A DNA stretch of 64,000 nucleotides from positions 1-64,000 of the forward strand of contig JANQJG010000004.1 of NCBI GenBank assembly GCA_028281785.1, written 5' to 3'. Below, piece by piece: positions 58,467-64,000 of the stretch. A model generated the notes under the pieces. That model saw nothing but the letters and a program-made list of their open reading frames with translations, was not told where the DNA came from and made no database searches. Each line of letters opens with the position of its first letter. The first letter of the stretch is position 1. The position numbers and the translations under genes are program-made. The DNA comes from Rhodospirillales bacterium. GTDB lineage: Bacteria; Pseudomonadota; Alphaproteobacteria; Rhodospirillales; Shumkoniaceae.

Positions 58467-59828
58467 ATGGCCGACTACGACTACGACCTGATCACCATCG
58501 GCGCAGGCTCGGGCGGAGTCCGGGCCTCGCGCCTTGCCGGCGGGTACGGCGCGCGCGTAGCCGTCGTCGAGAAAAGCCGTGTCGGCGGCACCTGCGTGAT
58601 GCGCGGCTGCGTGCCGAAGAAGTTCCTCGTCTATGGCGCCCATTTCGCCGAGGATTTCGAGGACGCCCGCGCCTATGGCTGGACGCCGGGCCCGGCCGAG
58701 TTCGACTGGGCGTCCCTGATCGCCAACAAGAACCGGGAGCTCGACCGCCTCGAAGGCGTATACGAGCGGATCCTGAGGGACAACCATGTCGAGCTCATTC
58801 GCGGCGAGGCGCGGCTCGCCGACCCGCACACGGTCGAGATCGACGGACGGGCCCTGACCGCGGACAAGATCCTGATCTCCACCGGCAGCTGGCCGTCAAT
58901 GCCCAACATCACCGGGATCGAGCACGTCATCACCTCGAACGAGGCGCTGGACCTTCCGAGCCTGCCGAAGCGCGTGGTCATCGTCGGCGGCGGCTACATC
59001 GCGGTCGAGTTCGCGGGCATCTTCAACGCGCTCGGTGTGGAAGTGACGGTGGTGATCCGGGGCGACACCATCCTCCGGGGCTTCGATCAGGACGTGCGCG
59101 AGACTCTGGCCACCGAGATGGAGAACAAGGGCATCGTGATTCGCCGCGAATGCCTGGTGCGGTCGATCGAGAAGGCGAACGGGTCCTATTCCGTTCTGTG
59201 TTCGGACGATTGTCTGATCGAGACCGATCTGGTCATGTACGCGACCGGCCGTCTGCCGAACACGCGGGATATTGGTCTGGAAGGGGCGGGGGTCAAACTG
59301 GATAACATAGGCGCCGTCGTGGTCGACGAATGGAGCCAGAGTTCGGTCGAGAATATCTACGCCGTCGGTGACGTCACCAACCGGTCGATGCTGACGCCGG
59401 TCGCCATCGCCGAGGGGCGCGCCTTCGCCGAAACCGTCTTCAACGCATCCGCGATCCCGGTCCGGCATCGGAACATCCCGTCGGCGGTTTTCAGCCAGCC
59501 GCCCATCGGCGCGGTGGGGCTGACCGAGCAGCAGGCCCGCGAGAACGGGCCGGTGGACGTCTACGTCTCCCGATTCCGGCCGATGAAGCACACGCTCACC
59601 GGCCGCGAGGAATCGATCATGATGAAGCTGGTCGTCAACCAGGATTCGGACCGCGTTCTGGGCTGCCACATGGTCGGCCAGGACGCGCCGGAGATCATCC
59701 AGGGACTGGCCGTCGCGCTTACCTGCGGGGTTACCAAGGCGCAGTTCGACGCGACCATCGGCATCCACCCGACCGCCGCCGAGGAGTTCGTGACCATGCG
59801 CGAGAAGCGGCCGGCGGCTGCCGCGTAA
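58467..59828 (+). CDS. gor: glutathione-disulfide reductase
   Basis: A 453-residue flavoprotein disulfide reductase. It shows the FAD motif ITIGAGSGGVRASRLA, redox Cys pair C43 and C48 (GTCVMRGCVPKKFLVYG), the NAD(P) motif VIVGGGYIAVEFAGIF and the C-terminal HPTAAEEFVTM with the catalytic His. These are signs of bacterial Gor. It regenerates glutathione with NADPH. It follows gabD by 35 bp. Confidence 0.93.
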   Translation: MADYDYDLITIGAGSGGVRASRLAGGYGARVAVVEKSRVGGTCVMRGCVPKKFLVYGAHFAEDFEDARAYGWTPGPAEFDWASLIANKNRELDRLEGVYERILRDNHVELIRGEARLADPHTVEIDGRALTADKILISTGSWPSMPNITGIEHVITSNEALDLPSLPKRVVIVGGGYIAVEFAGIFNALGVEVTVVIRGDTILRGFDQDVRETLATEMENKGIVIRRECLVRSIEKANGSYSVLCSDDCLIETDLVMYATGRLPNTRDIGLEGAGVKLDNIGAVVVDEWSQSSVENIYAVGDVTNRSMLTPVAIAEGRAFAETVFNASAIPVRHRNIPSAVFSQPPIGAVGLTEQQARENGPVDVYVSRFRPMKHTLTGREESIMMKLVVNQDSDRVLGCHMVGQDAPEIIQGLAVALTCGVTKAQFDATIGIHPTAAEEFVTMREKRPAAAA

Positions 59829-59939
59829 CGATCAACCCCTCGGGGGCGCCGCGCGGCTGTCACGGGTTTTTCTGGAAAAACCGGCGTTTCCGGCGTATAG
59901 GCTCATCCTTCGGTCGAGGCGAAACGCGCGAGAACGCAG

Positions 59940-61322
59940 ATGCCGGAGAAATGGACACCAGCCAACTGGCGGGGAAAGCCCATCCGCCAAGTTCCGGACT
60001 ATCCGGATTCCCAAGCCTTGCGGGAGGTGGAGACCCTGCTCGGCCGATATCCGCCGTTGGTCTTCGCCGGCGAGGCGCGCCGCCTCAAGGCGGCGTTGGC
60101 CGATGTCGCCCAGGGCAAGGGATTCCTGCTCCAGGGCGGCGACTGCGCCGAGAGCTTCGCCGAGTTCCACCCCGACAACATCCGTGACACCTTCCGCGTG
60201 CTCCTGCAGATGGCCGTGGTCCTCACCTATGGGGCCGCCTGCCCGGTGGTCAAGGTGGGACGGCTCGCGGGGCAGTTCGCCAAACCGCGCTCCTCGGACA
60301 CCGAATCGCAGGACGGCGTGACCCTGCCCGCCTATCGCGGTGATATGATCAACGCCATGGAGTTCTCGCCCGAGGCGCGGGCCGCGGATCCCCAACGTCT
60401 GGTGCAGGCGCACAACCAGGCGGCGGCGACCCTCAACCTCCTGCGCGCCTTCGCCCAGGGCGGCTATGCCGACCTGCACAAGGTGCACCAGTGGAATCTC
60501 AGCTTCGTCGCCGACAGCCCGGCCGGCGCGCGCTATCAGGATATTGCCAACCGCCTGGACGAGACACTGGCCTTCATGGCGGCTTGCGGCGTGACCAGCG
60601 AGACGACGCCGCAGATCCGCGAGACGGATTTCTTCACCTCCCATGAGGCGCTTTTGCTCAACTACGAGCAGGCCATGACACGGGTCGATTCCACGACCGG
60701 CGAGTGGTACGACACCTCGGCCCATCTCCTTTGGATCGGCGACCGGACTCGCGATCCCCACGGCGCCCATGTCGAGTTCCTGCGCGGCATCGGCAACCCG
60801 GTGGGGCTGAAGGTCGGGCCGACGGCGGATGCGGATGGGCTGATGCGCCTGATCGACATCCTCGATCCGGCTAACGACCCCGGGCGCCTGACCCTGATCG
60901 TGCGCATGGGCGCGGACAGGATCGAGGGGCTTCTGCCGCCGCTGGTGCGTCGGCTTCGGCGGGAGGGACGGCAGGTCGTCTGGGCCTGCGATCCGATGCA
61001 CGGCAACACGGTGAAAAGCGCCAGCGGCTTCAAGACACGGCATTTCGACCGCATTCTCGCCGAGGTGCAGGCCTTCTTCGCCATTCATCGGGCAGAGGGC
61101 AGCCATGCCGGCGGCGTGCATTTCGAGATGACGGGGCAGGACGTGACCGAATGCGTCGGCGGCGCCCAGGCCATCACCGAGGCACATCTCGGGGCCCGGT
61201 ATCACACCCATTGCGACCCGCGGCTGAACGCCAAGCAGGCGCTTGAGTTGGCCTTCCTGCTGGCCGAGATGTTGAAGGAAGCGCGAACCCAGCGGCGCGA
61301 TCGCGCCGCCGCCGGGTCGTGA
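59940..61322 (+). CDS. 3-deoxy-7-phosphoheptulonate synthase, class II
   Basis: A 460-residue plant-type DAHP synthase, the entry step of aromatic amino acid synthesis. Visible motifs: [14 protein letters not shown] near residue 70, [15 protein letters not shown], the PEP-site [20 protein letters not shown] and [17 protein letters not shown], and [15 protein letters not shown]. The metal ligands C77-like Cys, His and Glu are in place. Class II enzymes are the usual form in many alphaproteobacteria. Confidence 0.95.
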   Translation: MPEKWTPANWRGKPIRQVPDYPDSQALREVETLLGRYPPLVFAGEARRLKAALADVAQGKGFLLQGGDCAESFAEFHPDNIRDTFRVLLQMAVVLTYGAACPVVKVGRLAGQFAKPRSSDTESQDGVTLPAYRGDMINAMEFSPEARAADPQRLVQAHNQAAATLNLLRAFAQGGYADLHKVHQWNLSFVADSPAGARYQDIANRLDETLAFMAACGVTSETTPQIRETDFFTSHEALLLNYEQAMTRVDSTTGEWYDTSAHLLWIGDRTRDPHGAHVEFLRGIGNPVGLKVGPTADADGLMRLIDILDPANDPGRLTLIVRMGADRIEGLLPPLVRRLRREGRQVVWACDPMHGNTVKSASGFKTRHFDRILAEVQAFFAIHRAEGSHAGGVHFEMTGQDVTECVGGAQAITEAHLGARYHTHCDPRLNAKQALELAFLLAEMLKEARTQRRDRAAAGS

Positions 61323-61343
61323 CGGCTGGAGGCTCTCTGTTCC

Positions 61344-62510
61344 ATGGATGAACACGTCCCGCGAACGGCCGCCGGACCGGCGGGGGAGGAAGTCTCCCGC
61401 TGGACCGATCGTTACTTCCTCAAGACCAAGGAGGCGATCGCGCGCTTCGGCGACAAGACCGTCACCTATGCCGTGTTCATGCGGCGTCCCGTCATCTCGA
61501 CGCCACGCCTTACGATTGACTGGCTCACACGCATGGCCGCGGAGCGGGACACGAGCTTCGACATTCAGGTCAATTTCGAGGAGGGAAGCTGGGTTGGCGC
61601 CGGCGAGCCCTTGATGTACGTCACCGGGTCGTTCTACCACCTCGTCGATCTCGAAACGCTGTATTTGCAGAAGCTGGGCGCCGCCTGCGTCGCCGCCTAC
61701 AACGCCTACACCATGTGCACCGACCTGCCGAAGGTCGCCTTCATCGCCATGGATGCGCGCCATTGCGCCGGCACCGAGATGCAGGAGCTCATGGCCTACG
61801 CCGCCACCGTCGGCTCGGCGGCGGCGAAGCGGGAGTGCAACGCCGCCGGATTCATCGGCACCGCCAACGACGCGACGTCGCGGTATTTCGGGCTCGAGCG
61901 CGGGCTCGGCACCATGCCCCACGCGCTCATCGGCTACGCCGGCTCGACGCTGCGCGCGGCCGAGATGTTCGTCGAGACCTTCCCCGACGAGAACCTCGTG
62001 ATCCTGCCCGATTTTTTCGGCCGCGAGATCTCCGATACCCTGGAGGTCTGCCGCCGCTTCCCGGACATGGCGGCGGAGGGGCGTGTCGCGGTCCGCCTCG
62101 ACACCCATGGCGGGCGTTTCGTCGAGGGATTGGGGCCGCAGCGATCCTATGCGGCGCTGGACAAACACGCGCCGATGGCCTTCCGCCGCTACCGCAACGA
62201 GACCGAGCTCCGCCACCTCATCGGCACCGGGGTTTCGGCCGCCGCCGTCTATCACCTTCGAGACGCGCTCGACCAAGCCGGCTTCGGCAAGGTCACGATC
62301 GTCTGCTCCTCCGGCTTCAACGTCGAAAAATGCAAGGTGATGGCCTTCGCCGAGGTGCCGATCGATGTCATCGGCACCGGCTCCTACTTGCCGGAAAGAT
62401 GGTCCGAGACCTATGCCACCGCCGATATCGTCGGCTATGACGGCAAGCCGCTGGTCAAGGTCGGCCGCGAGTTCCTGCTGCGCAAGCGCAACGGGAGTGC
62501 CCCCCTGTAG
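61344..62510 (+). CDS. nicotinate phosphoribosyltransferase-family protein
   Basis: A 388-residue protein. It has WTDRYFLKTKEAIARFGDKTV near the start, an active-site-like stretch VAFIAMDARHCAGTEMQE, TANDATSRYFGLERGLGTMPHAL and VRLDTHGGRFVEGLG, which match the type II phosphoribosyltransferase barrel of PncB. It likely makes NaMN from nicotinate in the Preiss-Handler route. It starts 21 bp after the DAHP synthase stop, so cotranscription is likely, though the pathways differ. Confidence 0.8.
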   Translation: MDEHVPRTAAGPAGEEVSRWTDRYFLKTKEAIARFGDKTVTYAVFMRRPVISTPRLTIDWLTRMAAERDTSFDIQVNFEEGSWVGAGEPLMYVTGSFYHLVDLETLYLQKLGAACVAAYNAYTMCTDLPKVAFIAMDARHCAGTEMQELMAYAATVGSAAAKRECNAAGFIGTANDATSRYFGLERGLGTMPHALIGYAGSTLRAAEMFVETFPDENLVILPDFFGREISDTLEVCRRFPDMAAEGRVAVRLDTHGGRFVEGLGPQRSYAALDKHAPMAFRRYRNETELRHLIGTGVSAAAVYHLRDALDQAGFGKVTIVCSSGFNVEKCKVMAFAEVPIDVIGTGSYLPERWSETYATADIVGYDGKPLVKVGREFLLRKRNGSAPL

Positions 62511-62643
62511 AGCATGATATCACGGGCATGGGCGTCTGCGCCGGCCTGTCCCGCTCTCCCGTCATTCCTTGAACAGCATCTCGCGGTCGCGGGCGAGATT
62601 GGCCAGCGGCTCGCGCGGCCGGCCCGGTGCCGCAGGCACATTT

Positions 62644-63045
62644 TCATTGATCCAAGATAAGAATGATTTCGCCGTTCAGCGAGTTGCTGACGGTACAGAC
62701 GGTTTTCGCCCGTTTGACAATGCCTTCGGCAAGCGTGGGGTCGTCAACGAGCCCCGCGCTGACCCGAACCTCGTAGCGCCCGAACCGGCTCGGAAGGTCA
62801 TCGGCCTTCGTCGCTCGGACCTCGACGTCAAACGGGTTTACCTCCGTCTTCTTTTGCCGGGCGACAATCCCGATGGACAGCACCATGCAGGCTCCGATCG
62901 AGGCCAATAGGGTCTCGGCCGGGGTTTTCGACGTTGGAACCGGGTTGTCGATGGCTGCCCTGTCGTATCCGTACAGCAGAGTGCCTTCTTCATTGGCGCG
63001 AACGAAGATCGGCCCGTAGGTCTTGATCTTAGGTTTGATTTTCAT
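62644..63045 (-). CDS. OsmC-family protein
   Basis: A 133-residue OsmC/Ohr-fold protein. Two Cys in family positions: one in TLLASIGACMVLSIGI and one in RAKTVCTVSNSLNGE. OsmC proteins reduce organic hydroperoxides or bind small ligands; the Ohr/OsmC subtype cannot be named. It lies 32 bp downstream of the TRAP permease gene on the same strand. Confidence 0.87.
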   Translation of the reverse strand: MKIKPKIKTYGPIFVRANEEGTLLYGYDRAAIDNPVPTSKTPAETLLASIGACMVLSIGIVARQKKTEVNPFDVEVRATKADDLPSRFGRYEVRVSAGLVDDPTLAEGIVKRAKTVCTVSNSLNGEIILILDQ

Positions 63046-63077
63046 GGTCGGTCTCCGTTGGCGTCACGATAGGGGGC

Positions 63078-64000
63078 TCAGAAGGCGAGATCCGGAAGGA
63101 ACAGGGCGATGTCGGGAAAAAGGGTCAGAATCACCACCGCCAGCAGCAACAGCAACCAGTAGGGAATGGTCGCGATCGCCACCCTCCCGAGATTGATTTC
63201 ATTCTCGGTGAGGGCGGCCAGGACCGACAGGTTGAGCCCGACGGGCGGCGTCACCTGTCCGATCTCGATCATGATGGTGATGATCACGCCGATCCAAATC
63301 GGATCGAACCCCAGGCCGGTCAGCAGGGGAAAGACGATGGGCAGGGTCATGATCATCAGGGACAGGCCATCGAACACGCAGCCCAGCAGCACGTAGATGG
63401 CGACAACGATGAAAAACACCGCGTATTTGCCCAGTCCGCTGTCCCGCGTCGCTTCCAGGATGGCCTGGGGCACGCCGAGAATGCTTACCGATTGGGCGAG
63501 AATGGTCGCGCCCAGCACCACGAACCCGATGGCAGTGAACAGCAGTGCCGAGCGATAGACGCTCGACATCAGCGATGACAGGGTCAGGTTGCCCCAAAGC
63601 CAGGAGATGAGGATGGCGACGCCGACGCCGACACCGGCGGCCTCGGTGGGGGTGGCCAATCCGAAGACGATGCTCCCGATGACCGCCACCAGCAGCAGCA
63701 GAATGGGCCACACCTGCAACAGCCCCACCAGGGTGCGGACGACGCCGTGGCGGACGTCCGACCGCGGCGAGATGTTGGGCCGTCGGAGGCACAGGAAGAA
63801 GATGAAGGTCATGAAAAGCAGGCTCACCATGAGCCCCGGAACGACCCCGGCCAGGAACAGGCGGCCGATGGAGGTTTCCGTCAGGGCGCCGAATATCAGC
63901 AAGGACAGGCTCGGCGGGATCAGCAGCCCCAGGGTGCCGCCGCCGGCCAGGCTGCCGACCACCGCATCCTTGTCGTAGCCGCGCTTCGCCATCTCGGGAT
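63078..64000 (-). CDS. TRAP transporter large permease, partial (3' part only)
   Basis: The last 300 or so residues of a DctM-type permease; the N-terminal third (usual length about 430) lies right of the window. Seen are the block GGTLGLLIPPSLSLLIFGALTE, VFGLATPTEAAGVGVGVAI and QVTPPVGLNLSVLAALTE, all conserved in the family. It imports dicarboxylates or other acids with a DctP protein, not visible here. Confidence 0.92.
   Translation of the reverse strand, partial: PEMAKRGYDKDAVVGSLAGGGTLGLLIPPSLSLLIFGALTETSIGRLFLAGVVPGLMVSLLFMTFIFFLCLRRPNISPRSDVRHGVVRTLVGLLQVWPILLLLVAVIGSIVFGLATPTEAAGVGVGVAILISWLWGNLTLSSLMSSVYRSALLFTAIGFVVLGATILAQSVSILGVPQAILEATRDSGLGKYAVFFIVVAIYVLLGCVFDGLSLMIMTLPIVFPLLTGLGFDPIWIGVIITIMIEIGQVTPPVGLNLSVLAALTENEINLGRVAIATIPYWLLLLLAVVILTLFPDIALFLPDLAF

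Noticed and set aside
59832-62276. A long antisense open frame of over 800 codons opposite the DAHP synthase and its neighbour
   Set aside because: It mirrors GC-rich coding on the plus strand, has many His, Arg and Gly runs and no family signature, and the plus-strand genes are clearly real.
62562-62675. A 37-codon stretch on the minus strand with SWINENVPAAPGRPREPLA and ending FKE, just after the OsmC stop
   Set aside because: It overlaps the end of the OsmC gene, has no start codon or ribosome site and no recognised homologue; possibly a relic, but support is too weak.

Overview
The window is GC-rich, densely coded chromosomal DNA from an alphaproteobacterium, probably a free-living relative of the Rhodospirillales. 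The evidence is the gene set rather than any rRNA: an ArsR-methyltransferase/metF/metH methionine operon, a CIRCE-controlled groESL operon, a class II DAHP synthase, a stand-alone long-form HisG, a dpp-type peptide ABC operon and a TRAP transporter. No rRNA, CRISPR array, transposase or integrase is visible. The genus cannot be told from this stretch.

Layout. 0.2-6.7 kb: a small membrane protein, two TPR proteins, an 800-residue sodium:solute symporter, the ribosome-associated ATPase EttA and an MlaC-like lipid-binding protein. 6.8-12.7 kb: a methionine-cycle operon (sahR-like regulator, metF, metH) behind a near-perfect ATAAAGA/TCTTTAT palindrome. 12.7-14.2 kb: an autoregulated arsR / AHSA1 / wrbA-like operon with overlapping stop and start codons. 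14.2-18.0 kb: uxaE-like epimerase, msrA, an enoyl-CoA hydratase and two secreted repeat proteins. 18.1-23.7 kb: a complete dppABCDF operon on the minus strand with a hairpin between dppA and dppB. 23.9-28.1 kb: a DinG/XPD-type iron-sulfur helicase, a TerB-like protein and a 3-hydroxyisobutyrate-dehydrogenase-like enzyme. 28.2-30.3 kb: groESL with CIRCE. 30.3-44.8 kb: TVP38 and glycosyltransferase pair, ClC antiporter, an HtrA-like protein that has lost its catalytic triad, UvrD/PcrA helicase, prmA, hisG, a psuG pseudouridine cluster and an esterase-like phytase.

44.8-48.5 kb is the most irregular part. It holds a relic of signal peptidase I, a diguanylate cyclase, the last 45 codons of an O-methyltransferase butted against an orphan brnA antitoxin gene, and a 43-bp exact copy of the 3' half of tRNA-Val(CAC). 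That copy and the intact tRNA-Val bracket a 1.7-kb lower-GC segment carrying one lipoprotein-like serine protease. This looks like a small decayed tRNA-targeted island.

48.5-64 kb returns to housekeeping: gph, glmU-glmS for UDP-GlcNAc supply, a Cys-rich secreted protein, a VOC protein, an AT-rich coiled-coil membrane protein, a divergent HxlR regulator/methyltransferase pair, gabD, glutathione reductase, class II DAHP synthase with a nicotinate phosphoribosyltransferase-like gene, an OsmC protein and the 3' part of a TRAP dctM gene cut by the window edge.

No clearly new multi-gene system was found. The best leads are the tRNA-Val mini-island, the triad-less HtrA homologue, the symporter with a large hydrophilic insertion, and a gene-free interval at 6.8-7.2 kb with a strong hairpin.
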